Shown: positions 35,270 to 43,916 of the stretch, piece after piece
Numbering within the stretch: the stretch's first letter is position 1
Layout: each line of letters starts with the position of its first letter
Position numbers and translations under genes: made by a program
The notes under the pieces: model-generated
What the model was told of the DNA's origin: nothing
The model's database searches: none
What the model saw: the letters and a program-made list of their open reading frames with translations, nothing else
Assembly: GCA_030611885.1 (NCBI GenBank)
Contig: JAUWOY010000003.1
Coordinates: 62,001-126,000 of the forward strand
DNA from: Chloroflexota bacterium
GTDB lineage: Bacteria > Chloroflexota > Anaerolineae > VGOG01
Direction: 5' to 3'
Length of the DNA: 64,000 nt

Positions 35270-36859
35270 ATGATTCGGGCAGTCATAGACGGGCGAGAAA
35301 TCGAGGTCGAGCAGGATACCACTATCCTGGAAGCAGCGGAAAAGCTGAACATCCCCATCCCCACCCTGTGCTATCACAAGGCCCTGGAGCCCTACGGGGT
35401 CTGTCGGCTGTGTACGGTGGAAGTGGTGCGTCGGGGACGTTCCCGCCTGGTCACCGCCTGCAATTATCCCATCCGCGACGAGATCGAGGTCTTCACCGCC
35501 TCCGAGAAGGTGCTGAAGGGGCGGCGGATGATCGTGGAGTTGCTTCTGGCCCGCTGTCCTGAAGTGCCCTTGCTCCAGAGGCTGGCGGCCGAAATGGGCA
35601 TCGGGAAGCCCCGTTTCTCCCTCAAGGAGGATAACTGCATCCTGTGTGGGCTGTGCGTGCGGGTGTGCCGGGAGTTGGTGGGGGTCAGCGCCATCAGCTT
35701 CGTGGGACGAGGGGTGGAGCGGGAGGTGGCCACGCCTTTCTACAAAATCTCTGAGGACTGCATCGCCTGCGGGGCCTGCGCCTTCGTCTGCCCCACGGGG
35801 GCCATCAAGCTGGAGGATGTAACCGATAAAGAGCTCCGGCCCTTGCTCCTGGAGTTCGACATGGGCCTTGTGGGGCGGGGCAATATCTACACCCCCTTCC
35901 CCCAGGCTGTGCCCAACGTGCCGGTCATTGATCGGGAGCATTGTCTGTATTTCCTGACCGGCAACTGCCGCACCTGCGAGCATTTCTGCCCGGCCAACGC
36001 CATCAACTACGATCAGGAGGACGAGATCGTGGAGCTGGATGTAGGGGCCATCGTGGTGGCCACCGGCTACGACCAGTTCGACGCCCACCTCAAGCCTGAG
36101 CTAGGCTACGGCCAATACCCCAACGTCATCACCGGCCTTGAATTCGAGAGGCTATCCTCGGCCTCAGGTCCCACTAGAGGTAAGATCACCCTCAACGGCA
36201 AGGAGCCGAAGGACGTGGTGTTCATCCAGTGCGTGGGTTCGCGGGATAAGACCGTGGGCAACGAGTACTGCTCGCGGGTGTGCTGCATGTACACCGCCAA
36301 ACAGGCCCACCTGGTCAAGGAGAGGATACCCAATGCTAACGCGACGGTGTTCTACATGGACGTGCGGGCCTTTGGCAAGGGTTACGAAGAGTTTTACGAC
36401 CGGGTGAGGAAAGAGGGAGTGATGTACCGTCGGGGCAGCGTGTCGGAGATCTACCAGCGGGGAGACAGGGTGGTGGTGCGGGCGGAGGACACCCTGCTGG
36501 GTGAGCCGTTGGAGATGGAGGCAGATATGGTGGTCCTGGCCACGGGGGTCGTGCCTCGGGCGGACGTAGAAGACGTGGCAGGGCTGTTGAATCTGGAGCG
36601 CTCGTCCGATGGTTTCTTCGCCGAGGCTCATCCCAAGATGCGGCCGGTGGACACCGCTAGAGATGGCATCTATCTGGCGGGCTGCTGCCAGGGCCCCAAG
36701 GACATCCCCGACGCCGTAGCCCAGGCCAAGGCCGCGGCTTCGTCAGCGATTGTGGTATTGCGACAAATGCAAAACCCAAAGCTCAAAGCTCAAAGTTCAA
36801 AACTCGAAACCCGAAACTCTAAACTCGAAACTGAAACAGGAGTCCTAGATGGTAGCTAA
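35270..36859 (+). CDS. NuoG/HoxU-like domain fused to the C-terminal half of HdrA
   Basis: The 529-residue protein starts as a HoxU/NuoG N-domain: [2Fe-2S] ligands in CYHKALEPYGVCRLC, then CILCGLCVRVC and CIACGACAFVCPTGA. From about residue 190 it becomes HdrA: EFDMGLVGRGNIYTPFPQAV, CRTCEHFCPANAI, VATGYDQFDA, FIQCVGSRD, YCSRVCCMYTAKQA. HdrA's N-terminal FAD domain is missing, and exactly that part is encoded at 32300. The last ~25 residues come from a low-complexity repeat (AAGCTCAAAGCTCAAAG). Its HdrA part is very similar to that of the gene at 49343. It probably couples NuoF to the Hdr core. Confidence 0.87.
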   Translation: MIRAVIDGREIEVEQDTTILEAAEKLNIPIPTLCYHKALEPYGVCRLCTVEVVRRGRSRLVTACNYPIRDEIEVFTASEKVLKGRRMIVELLLARCPEVPLLQRLAAEMGIGKPRFSLKEDNCILCGLCVRVCRELVGVSAISFVGRGVEREVATPFYKISEDCIACGACAFVCPTGAIKLEDVTDKELRPLLLEFDMGLVGRGNIYTPFPQAVPNVPVIDREHCLYFLTGNCRTCEHFCPANAINYDQEDEIVELDVGAIVVATGYDQFDAHLKPELGYGQYPNVITGLEFERLSSASGPTRGKITLNGKEPKDVVFIQCVGSRDKTVGNEYCSRVCCMYTAKQAHLVKERIPNANATVFYMDVRAFGKGYEEFYDRVRKEGVMYRRGSVSEIYQRGDRVVVRAEDTLLGEPLEMEADMVVLATGVVPRADVEDVAGLLNLERSSDGFFAEAHPKMRPVDTARDGIYLAGCCQGPKDIPDAVAQAKAAASSAIVVLRQMQNPKLKAQSSKLETRNSKLETETGVLDGS

Positions 36860-39800
36860 ATCTGGTTCCGTTTTGATCGTCGGAGCGGGAATAAGTGGCA
36901 TGGGTTCGGCCCAACTGCTGGCTCAGATGGGGTGCAAGGTCTATCTGCTGGACAGCGCGCCGGGCATCGGCGGCTCGATGCACTTGCTGGACCGCACTTT
37001 CCCTACCGATTCGTGCGGCTTATGCATCATGTCGCCCGACCAACCCTCCTACTGCCCCACCCTGGAGTGCGGGATGAATCCCAACATCGAGATCCTGTCC
37101 TGCGCCGAGGTGGAATCCCTGGAGGGCGAGGCGGGCGATTTCAGGGCGTTTGTCAATCACCGGCCACGCTACGTTGACATTGAAAAGTGCAACAATTGCG
37201 GCCTGTGCGTCGAGGTCTGCCCCGTGGAGCGGCCCGGCGAGCACGAAGGCCGCCTGCACCAGGTGAAAGCCATCTATCGCCCGCCCACCCGCGCCGTGCC
37301 CGATGCTTACGTGATTGACATGGACTACTGCACGCGGTGCGGCAAGTGCGTCGAGGTTTGTCCCACCGACGCCATTGATCTGCAGATGGCCGAGCGGCGC
37401 TCCGAGATCGAGGTTGGCGCGGTCATCCTGAGTCCTGGCTACCAGGCTTTCGACGCCCGCCTCAAGGGCGAGTTTGGCTATGGCTACTACGACAACGTGC
37501 TGACCAGCATTGAGTTCGAGCGTATGGTCAGTCTGGCTGGCTCAACCCAGGCCCACCTGGTGCGGCCCTCCGACGAAGCGGCTCCTCGCCGCGTGGCCTT
37601 CATCCAATGCGTTGGCTCGCGAGACGAATCTCATCCTTACTGCTCATCGGTGTGCTGCATGTACACCGCCAAGCAACTGGCGGCGGCCAAGGAGATAGCC
37701 CCCAATCTGGAGGCGACGGTGTTTTTCATGGACATCCGCACCGTCGGCAAGGGCTACGAGCGCTATTTCAACCGCGTGGAGAGCCTGCCTGGGGTCGCCT
37801 ATCGCCGCTGCATGGTCTCCGCGATCAAAGAGGTGCCCCAGAGCCGCGACCTGCGGGTGGCCTTCGTGACCGAGGATGGCGCCCTCGTCGAAGAGGACTT
37901 TGGGATGGTGGTGCTCGCCGTGGGGCTGGCCCCGCCCGAGGGATTTCAGGCTCTGGCCAGCAGGCTGGGTGTCGAGCTGAACGAGTCTGGCTTCTGCGCC
38001 ACCGACCGCTTCGCGCCCCATGAAACGACCCGGCCCGGCGTGTTCGTGGGCGGGGCTTTCAGAGAGCCCAAGGACATCCCCGAGACCGTGGCCGAAGCGG
38101 CGGGGGTGGTGGGGGAAGCGGCTAAACTGGTAGCAGGTCGCAAGATCGCAAAGTCACAGGTCGGGGGGGAGGCGCGGCCCGAGCGGGACGTCAGCGATGA
38201 AGAGCCCCGGGTGGGAGTGTTTGTCTGCACCTGCCGGGGGCAGGTTTCGGAGGTGGTGGACGTTGAGGCTGTGGCGGAATACGCGGGTCGGCTGACTGGC
38301 GTGGCCCTGGCCCAGGTGGTGGGGGACGCCTGCGGTGCGGATTTGGCCGCTATCGAAAAAATTATTGAGGAGCAGGGCCTCAATCGGGTGGTGATCGCGG
38401 GCTGTTCGCATCGTCTCTACCAGCCTGAGTTCGCCGCGCTCATGCGCCAGGCGGAATTGAATCCCCATCTGTTGGAGCGGGCCGACATCCGCGAGGGTGT
38501 GGCCTGGGTGCACAGAGATTTGCCAGAGCAGGCTACAGCCAAGGCCCAGGCTGTCGTGGAAATGGCCGTGACCAAGTCCATCTTCCAATGTCCAATCTCC
38601 ACTATCCAATCTCCAATATCCAGAAGAGCACTGGTCATCGGCGGCGGCTTGGCCGGCCTGACCGCGGCCTTGGAGCTGGCCGAGCTGGGCTTCGGGGTGG
38701 ATTTGGTGGAGAAGGGCGAAGAGTTGGGCGGCAATCTGCGTACCGCGCATTACACGGTAGAGGGTGGCAAGCCCCAGGAGTTGCTGGTCTCGTTCATCGA
38801 GCGGGTAGGAGCGAACGAGCTGGTCAAGGTGTATCTCAACACAGAGATGAGGGAGCTAAGGGGAAACAAAGGCAACTTCCTGACCACGCTCGCTCTGCCC
38901 GACGGCAGCGACGAGGTATTGGAGCACGGCGCCATCATCGTAGCCACCGGCGCTCAGCCAGCTACCACCACCGAGTACCTCTACGGCCAGCACGAGAGAG
39001 TCGTCACTCAAAAGGAGTTGGAGGCACGAATAGCCAAACTTCAAACTTCAAACTCTAAACTTCAAAATCTGCAATCGGTGGTTATGATTCAATGCGTAGG
39101 CTCCCGCGACGAAAATCGCCCCTATTGCAGCCGGGTCTGCTGTTCCCACGCCATCAAGAACGCGCTCAAGCTCAAGGAACTGAATCCTGAGACCAGCGTA
39201 TTCGTCCTCTATCGCGAGATCAGGACTTACGGCTTCCAGGAGCTGTACTACCGGGAGGCGCGGGACAAGGGCGTGATCTTCATCCGCTACGAGCTGCCTG
39301 ACAAGCCCCGCGTCGAGGCGGTGGGCGACGGGCTGCGGGTGAGCCTGAACGAGCCTATTCTGGGTCAGGAGGTCGTCCTTGACGCCGATTTGCTGGTGCT
39401 CAGCACGGGGATAGCCCCTAACGACAACGCGGCCTTGAGTGAGGTGCTGGGGGTGCCTTTGGACGAGGATGGCTTCTTCCAGGAAGCGCACCCCAAGATG
39501 CGGCCCCTGGACTTCCTCAGGGAGGGCATTTTCCTGTGCGGCCTGGCCCACTCGCCGCGCCTGATTGATGAGGCCATCTGCCAGGCCAAAGGCGCGGCGG
39601 TGCGTGCTGCGGCGTTGCTGAGCTTGCCCCAGTTGGAGAGCAAGGACACCCTGGTACAGGTCAATCCCAGGCTGTGCAGCTTTTGCGGCCTGTGCGTGGA
39701 GGCCTGTCCCTACGAGGCCCGCTATCTGGACTACGACGAGCGCGTGGCCAAAGTAATAGAAGTGCTCTGCAAGGGCTGCGGTGTCTGCGCCATGGTCTGC

Positions 39801-39875
39801 CCCAACAAGGCGACGGCGCAGGTGGCTTTTGAGCCGAGGCAGATGTTGATGGCTGTGGATGCGTTGATGGAGTAG
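36849..39875 (+). CDS. hdrA: double-length HdrA (two HdrA-like flavoprotein units)
   Basis: The 1008-residue protein has two HdrA-like halves. Unit 1 has LIVGAGISGMGSAQLL, CNNCGLCVEVCPVE, CTRCGKCVEVCPTDAI and FIQCVGSRDESHPYCSSVCC. Unit 2 has FVCTCRGQVSE, AGCSHRLYQPEF, LVIGGGLAGLTAALELAELG, MIQCVGSRDENRPYCSRVCC and a final ferredoxin, CSFCGLCVEACPYEA with CKGCGVCAMVCPNKA. Such fused forms occur in sulfate reducers and syntrophs. Two interspersed repeats are read in frame in unit 2 (38578-38622 and 39031-39068). It should be the flavin-bifurcating core for MvhD, HdrC and HdrB downstream. It overlaps the upstream gene by 11 bp. Confidence 0.92.
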   Translation: MVAKSGSVLIVGAGISGMGSAQLLAQMGCKVYLLDSAPGIGGSMHLLDRTFPTDSCGLCIMSPDQPSYCPTLECGMNPNIEILSCAEVESLEGEAGDFRAFVNHRPRYVDIEKCNNCGLCVEVCPVERPGEHEGRLHQVKAIYRPPTRAVPDAYVIDMDYCTRCGKCVEVCPTDAIDLQMAERRSEIEVGAVILSPGYQAFDARLKGEFGYGYYDNVLTSIEFERMVSLAGSTQAHLVRPSDEAAPRRVAFIQCVGSRDESHPYCSSVCCMYTAKQLAAAKEIAPNLEATVFFMDIRTVGKGYERYFNRVESLPGVAYRRCMVSAIKEVPQSRDLRVAFVTEDGALVEEDFGMVVLAVGLAPPEGFQALASRLGVELNESGFCATDRFAPHETTRPGVFVGGAFREPKDIPETVAEAAGVVGEAAKLVAGRKIAKSQVGGEARPERDVSDEEPRVGVFVCTCRGQVSEVVDVEAVAEYAGRLTGVALAQVVGDACGADLAAIEKIIEEQGLNRVVIAGCSHRLYQPEFAALMRQAELNPHLLERADIREGVAWVHRDLPEQATAKAQAVVEMAVTKSIFQCPISTIQSPISRRALVIGGGLAGLTAALELAELGFGVDLVEKGEELGGNLRTAHYTVEGGKPQELLVSFIERVGANELVKVYLNTEMRELRGNKGNFLTTLALPDGSDEVLEHGAIIVATGAQPATTTEYLYGQHERVVTQKELEARIAKLQTSNSKLQNLQSVVMIQCVGSRDENRPYCSRVCCSHAIKNALKLKELNPETSVFVLYREIRTYGFQELYYREARDKGVIFIRYELPDKPRVEAVGDGLRVSLNEPILGQEVVLDADLLVLSTGIAPNDNAALSEVLGVPLDEDGFFQEAHPKMRPLDFLREGIFLCGLAHSPRLIDEAICQAKGAAVRAAALLSLPQLESKDTLVQVNPRLCSFCGLCVEACPYEARYLDYDERVAKVIEVLCKGCGVCAMVCPNKATAQVAFEPRQMLMAVDALME
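38578..38622 (+). repeat. in-frame low-complexity repeat inside hdrA (TCCAATCTCCAATATCC type)
   Basis: Repeated TCCAATCTCCA-like units encode FQCPISTIQSPIS immediately before the second FAD motif of the double HdrA. The same family appears near 2608, 3552, 7341, 29475, 49232, 53263 and 56103. Confidence 0.7.
39031..39068 (+). repeat. in-frame low-complexity repeat inside hdrA (CTTCAAACTTCAAAC type)
   Basis: CAAACTTCAAACTTCAAACT and following units encode LQTSNSKLQNLQ just before the conserved VMIQCVGSRD segment. Other copies lie at 8105, 36775, 42432, 42985 and 47379, usually at gene junctions. Confidence 0.7.
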
Positions 39876-39879
39876 AACC

Positions 39880-39913
39880 AGACCTGACAGGTTTTTGAAA
39901 CCTGTCAGGTCTT
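39880..39913. repeat. perfect 15-bp palindrome
   Basis: Arms AGACCTGACAGGTTT and its complement surround TTG, between hdrA and the mvhD-like gene. There is no T tract; it may moderate read-through or be a palindromic repeat. Confidence 0.75.
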
Positions 39914-39930
39914 GAAGGAGGAATACGTAC

Positions 39931-40353
39931 ATGGACGAATTCGAACCGCGTATCATCGCTTTTCTGTGTAACTGGTGCACCTATGTCGGAGCGGACCTGG
40001 CTGGCACCTCGCGCATCCAGTATCCGCCCAATATCCGCATCATCCGCCTGATGTGTTCCGGTGGGCTGGATGTAACCTACGTCCTCAAAGCTCTGCTGGG
40101 AGGAGCCGACGGGGTGCTGATCGGCGGGTGTTGGCCCGGCGATTGTCACTATCAGAGCGGCAACTACAAGGCCCGGCGACGGGTGGCCATCATGAAGAGC
40201 ATCCTGCAGCAAATGGGCTTCGACGATGACCGGGTGTGGCTGCGCTGGATCAGCGCCAGCGAGGGCCAGTACTTCGCCGACACGGTCAAGGAGATGGTGG
40301 CCTCGCTCAAGGAGAAGGGGCCGAACCCGCTGCGGGAGCTGTGGGGGACATAG
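39931..40353 (+). CDS. mvhD: MvhD-like [2Fe-2S] electron-transfer subunit
   Basis: The 140-residue protein begins IIAFLCNWCTYVGADLAG and has MCSGGLDVTYV and GCWPGDCHYQSGN, the conserved Cys set of MvhD. MvhD connects an electron-input module (hydrogenase or formate dehydrogenase) to HdrA. Here the input module would be the NuoEF-like proteins or the FdhB-like protein at 41305. GGAGGAATACGTAC precedes the ATG. Confidence 0.93.
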   Translation: MDEFEPRIIAFLCNWCTYVGADLAGTSRIQYPPNIRIIRLMCSGGLDVTYVLKALLGGADGVLIGGCWPGDCHYQSGNYKARRRVAIMKSILQQMGFDDDRVWLRWISASEGQYFADTVKEMVASLKEKGPNPLRELWGT

Positions 40354-40388
40354 CAAGTTAGTAGAGATTGGCTGTCAGGAGGTGGAAA

Positions 40389-40790
40389 ATGCCTGTCGTT
40401 CAGGTTCAAGCACAGTTATCTACAGACGAATTGCTGAAGGCCGTCAGGCAGTTGAGCCAGCCTGAATTAGAGCAATTCGTTTCTCAGACTATTGCGATAA
40501 CGGCACAGCGCAGGGCGCCTAGCCTACCGCACACCGAGGCCGAGTTGTTGCTAGAAATCAACAGGGGAGTGCCACCTTACGTTCAGAAGCACTATGACGA
40601 GCTCATCGTCAAAAGGCGGGGAGAGACACTAACGCCCGATGAACACAATGAACTGTTGCGCCTGACGCACGAAGTTGAGAATGTAGAGGCGCATCGTATG
40701 AAGTATCTGGCGGAACTTGCGCGTCTCCGTCGAACTTCACTCACTTCCCTAATGGAGGACTTGGGTGTCAGGACACCTGAGTATGCCTGA
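40389..40790 (+). CDS. hypothetical protein paired with an HNH gene
   Basis: The 133-residue, mainly helical protein (MPVVQVQAQLSTDELLKAVR) has no cysteines. AGGAGG precedes ATG 40389. It overlaps the HNH nuclease gene by 8 bp (ATGCCTGA), so the two are made together. Similar small helical partners precede HNH genes in many cyanobacteria and Chloroflexota. The pair interrupts the Hdr gene order and may be a mobile addition. Confidence 0.6.
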   Translation: MPVVQVQAQLSTDELLKAVRQLSQPELEQFVSQTIAITAQRRAPSLPHTEAELLLEINRGVPPYVQKHYDELIVKRRGETLTPDEHNELLRLTHEVENVEAHRMKYLAELARLRRTSLTSLMEDLGVRTPEYA

Positions 40791-41229
40791 GAAACGGGTC
40801 ACGGCCGAACAAAGACAGGCGGTCGTAGGACGTGCGCGAGGTTGTTGCGAGTATTGCCGCAGCCAAGCCCGTTTTGCGATACAGCCCTTTTCAGTTGAGC
40901 ACATCATTCCCCGAAGTCGAGGTGGAGAAACTGCTCTGGATAATCTGGCTTTGGCTTGTCAGGGCTGCAACAACCACAAATACACCAAGACCAAAGCACG
41001 CGATCCTGTAACAGGTGACATCGTGCCACTCTATCATCCGAGGCGACAGCAGTGGCGTGACCACTTTGCGTGGAATGAGGATTTCACGCTCATTGTCGGA
41101 CTGACGCGCGTAGGGCGAACCACAGTAAAGGCATTACAACTGAACAGGGAAGCGCTAATCAACTTACGGCGAATCCTGTATGCGGCAGGAGAACATCCAC
41201 CAGCGGAAATCAACCAGAATGAATGGTAG
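40783..41229 (+). CDS. HNH endonuclease
   Basis: The 148-residue protein has a zinc-finger type HNH: CEYCRSQARFA, then VEHIIPRSRGGETALDNLAL with the HxxP...N core, and ACQGCNNHK. The C-terminal WRDHFAWNEDFTLIVGLTRVGR segment is typical of stand-alone HNH proteins of this kind. It may be a restriction-like or homing nuclease. The role in this location is unknown. Confidence 0.85.
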   Translation: MPEKRVTAEQRQAVVGRARGCCEYCRSQARFAIQPFSVEHIIPRSRGGETALDNLALACQGCNNHKYTKTKARDPVTGDIVPLYHPRRQQWRDHFAWNEDFTLIVGLTRVGRTTVKALQLNREALINLRRILYAAGEHPPAEINQNEW

Positions 41230-41304
41230 AACCAGAAGTATAACATGTGAATAACGAGTAACAAACGCCTCACTTGATGAGGCAAGAGGGGTAGGAATCA
41301 GGAC

Positions 41305-42432
41305 ATGAATGCTACTTATAGACTAGAAGTAGAAGACGGCGTTCTGGAGACGATGACCGCTTTCTTGCGGGGGCTGCTGGAGAGGGGGATTGTTGATGCC
41401 TTGCTGGTGCCCCGGCGCGCGCCGGTGGGCGACAACGTCGTCCAGACCCTGTTCACCGATCCGGCCAAGCTGGAGAACGTTGACCCCATTGCGCCGGTGT
41501 TGCCGGTGAACTCGGCCAAGCTGGTGTCAGACCTGACGGAGACAGGGGCAGTGGGCCGGCTGGGGGTGGTGCTGCGCTCCTGCGAGGTCAGAGCCCTGAT
41601 CGAGCTGGTCAAGCTTCAGCAGGCCAGCCTGGATAACGTGGTACTCATCGGCGTGGATTGCCTGGGTACCTACGAGATGAACGACTATGCCGAGTTGGCA
41701 GCAGGCAGCAACGGCGATCTTTCCACAAACCTGCTGGCGCAGGCTAAAGAGGGCCACTTCGCGCCGCACGAGGGCCATCAGTTCCGGGTGGCCTGCCAGA
41801 TGTGCGAGTATCCTGTTCCCCAGGGCGTTGACCTGGCCCTGGGCCTGATCGGGCTGGACACGGCCAACGAGATACTGATCACCACCAGCGATGAACTGGC
41901 TGAGAAGCTGGAGCTAAGTCCGACCGAGTCGCCTGCCGCCCGCCAAGAAGCCGTGGACGATCTAGTGTCGGAACGCACAGCCGAGCGCGACCGCCGCTTC
42001 GCCGAGTTTCGCCAGCGCGTGGTGGACATACCCAGCCTGCTGGCCGAGTTCTCACGCTGCATCCGCTGCCACAACTGCATGGTGGTTTGTCCCTTATGCT
42101 ACTGCAAGGAGTGCATCTTCCGCACGGCTACCTTCGACCACGCCTCCGCGCAGTATTTCCGCTGGGCCAACCGCAAAGGCTCCATCCGCATGCCCACCGA
42201 CACCTTGATCTTCCAGTTGACGCGGCTCAACCACATGGCCACGTCTTGCGTGGGATGCGGCCTGTGCGAGAGCGCGTGCCCCAACGATTTGCCAGTGGCT
42301 ACCATCTTCCGCGCGGTGGGAGAGAAGGTGCAGGCCCTGTTCGATTACGTGCCTGGCAGGAGCCTGGAAGAGGAGTTGCCGGTGGCCACCTTCCGCGAGG
42401 ATGAGTTGACCAGTTTGGGGGAGAGAGAATGA
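41305..42432 (+). CDS. FrhB/FdhB-like flavin and Fe-S subunit
   Basis: The 375-residue protein matches the coenzyme F420 hydrogenase/dehydrogenase beta family. It has VVLRSCEVRALIELVKL, NVVLIGVDCLGTYE, CRIRCHNC-like CIRCHNCMVVCPLCYCKEC, and CVGCGLCESACPNDLP. In formate dehydrogenases of this group the beta subunit carries FAD and passes electrons to the partner. No catalytic FdhA lies here. Its place between MvhD and HdrCB suggests an alternative electron input or output port. The start overlaps nothing upstream; the stop overlaps hdrC (ATGA). Confidence 0.85.
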   Translation: MNATYRLEVEDGVLETMTAFLRGLLERGIVDALLVPRRAPVGDNVVQTLFTDPAKLENVDPIAPVLPVNSAKLVSDLTETGAVGRLGVVLRSCEVRALIELVKLQQASLDNVVLIGVDCLGTYEMNDYAELAAGSNGDLSTNLLAQAKEGHFAPHEGHQFRVACQMCEYPVPQGVDLALGLIGLDTANEILITTSDELAEKLELSPTESPAARQEAVDDLVSERTAERDRRFAEFRQRVVDIPSLLAEFSRCIRCHNCMVVCPLCYCKECIFRTATFDHASAQYFRWANRKGSIRMPTDTLIFQLTRLNHMATSCVGCGLCESACPNDLPVATIFRAVGEKVQALFDYVPGRSLEEELPVATFREDELTSLGERE

Positions 42433-42995
42433 AAGCTCAAAGCTCAAACTTCAAACTTCAAACTTCCGGTTTTGCTCTGGAGGTACAACGGCGGAGCGGC
42501 GAGAACGTCTTCCGCTGCTATTATTGCCAGAAGTGCACGGTCGGCTGCCCCATCGCCTATGCCATGGACTACCAGCCGGCTCAGGTGTTGAAGATGATCC
42601 AACTGGGTATGAGGGAGCCCCTGCTCAAGAGCTCGGCTCCCTGGCTGTGCGTGGGCTGCGAGGCTTGCGGCACCCGCTGTCCCAACGGGATTAGCCTGGC
42701 GCCGGTGATGGACACCCTCAAGTACATGGCCCTGGAGGCGGGTTACACTCCGCCAGAGACCACTGTCTACGCCCTGCATCGTGCTTTCGTGAACAGCATC
42801 AAGATCTTCGGGCGAGTGCACGAGACCACCATGTTGGCCGAATACGTGTTGAGGAGCAGAGACATCTTCTCCATCATTCTCTCCAATTATGGAGTAGGGA
42901 TCACCCTGCTGCTCAAGCGCAAGATACCGATTCTGCCAGAACGGGTCAAGGCTCTGGGTCAAGTGAAGGAGCTCTACAGAAAGTCCAAACTTTAA
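42429..42995 (+). CDS. hdrC: HdrC, 4Fe-4S subunit
   Basis: The 188-residue protein has the two HdrC cluster motifs CYYCQKCTVGCPIAYA and CVGCEACGTRCPNGI and a helical C-part. It transfers electrons from HdrA to HdrB. The first ~14 residues (KAQSSNFKLQTSGF) are encoded by a CTCAAACTTCAAAC interspersed repeat directly at the start codon. The native N-terminus was probably shorter or replaced. Confidence 0.92.
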   Translation: MKAQSSNFKLQTSGFALEVQRRSGENVFRCYYCQKCTVGCPIAYAMDYQPAQVLKMIQLGMREPLLKSSAPWLCVGCEACGTRCPNGISLAPVMDTLKYMALEAGYTPPETTVYALHRAFVNSIKIFGRVHETTMLAEYVLRSRDIFSIILSNYGVGITLLLKRKIPILPERVKALGQVKELYRKSKL

Positions 42996-43031
42996 ACTTC
43001 AAACTTCAAATTCATAGGTAAGGAGACTACC

Positions 43032-43877
43032 GTGAAGTACTCATACTATCCTGGCTGTACGGCGAGCACCACGGGCGTGGAATACGGCCTCTCCACCGAG
43101 GCGGTGTGCGAGGCGCTGGGTATCGAACTCATCGAGTTGGAAGACTGGAACTGTTGCGGGGCGACTTCGGGCCACGCTCTGAGCCACGAACTGGCCACCT
43201 CACTGCCGGGGCGCAACGTGGCGATTGCTCAGGCCGCTGGCTGGGACATGGCTATCCCGTGCCCAGCTTGCTATCAGCGCTGTCTGGCCGCCGACAAGCG
43301 ATTCCAAGAGGACGAGACCTGGCGGGCAGAGATGGAAGAACTGCTGGGCTTCGAGTACACGGGCCAGGCGCGGCCCCGCAATTTGCTGGAAATCATCGGC
43401 CATGACCTCGATCTGGAAGACATCGCCGCTCAGGTCAAGAAACCTCTGGAGGGCCTGAAGCCGGTCAGCTACTACGGCTGCGTGCTGGTCCGCCCGCCGG
43501 AGCTGACGGGCTGGGACGATCCTGAGCATCCGGTGATCATGGACCGTCTGCTGAAGGCGGCAGGGGCCGAGCCGGTGCCCTGGTCGTACATAGTGGACTG
43601 CTGCGGAGCCAGCCTGACCCTGAACCGCAGCGACGTGGTGGTGACGCTAGTGAACAGGCTAGTGCAGGCGGCTGAGGAGGCGGGGGCCAGCTGCATCGTC
43701 ACCGCCTGCGGGATGTGCCAGATCAACCTGGACACCCGCCAGAAGGGCCACAAGATGCCGATTCTCTATTTTACAGAACTGTTGGGACTGGCTCTCAATT
43801 TGCCGGCTACCAATAGCTGGTTCAAGCGACACGCCATAGATCCCCGGCCTCTCCTTCGCTCGTTGGGGTTGGCGTAG
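43032..43877 (+). CDS. hdrB: HdrB, CCG-domain subunit
   Basis: The 281-residue protein has two CCG domains: YYPGCTAS...DWNCCGAT and YYGCVLVRPPE...VDCCGASLTL. It also has CPACYQRC and ACGMCQINLD, the Cys pattern that binds the two non-cubane 4Fe-4S clusters of HdrB. It therefore has the site for disulfide (CoM-S-S-CoB type) reduction. In a bacterium the true substrate is not known. Confidence 0.93.
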   Translation: MKYSYYPGCTASTTGVEYGLSTEAVCEALGIELIELEDWNCCGATSGHALSHELATSLPGRNVAIAQAAGWDMAIPCPACYQRCLAADKRFQEDETWRAEMEELLGFEYTGQARPRNLLEIIGHDLDLEDIAAQVKKPLEGLKPVSYYGCVLVRPPELTGWDDPEHPVIMDRLLKAAGAEPVPWSYIVDCCGASLTLNRSDVVVTLVNRLVQAAEEAGASCIVTACGMCQINLDTRQKGHKMPILYFTELLGLALNLPATNSWFKRHAIDPRPLLRSLGLA

Positions 43878-43916
43878 GGCTTGTTGAGAAACAACTTCTC
43901 GTTCTATGCTAAGTAG

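Noticed and set aside
33362-36088. Very long open frame of 908 codons on the minus strand
   Set aside because: It is the antisense of the NuoF and NuoG-HdrA genes, whose sense proteins have full Fe-S and flavin motifs. Its composition (His/Gln/Val/Leu-rich) is a by-product of GC-rich codons.
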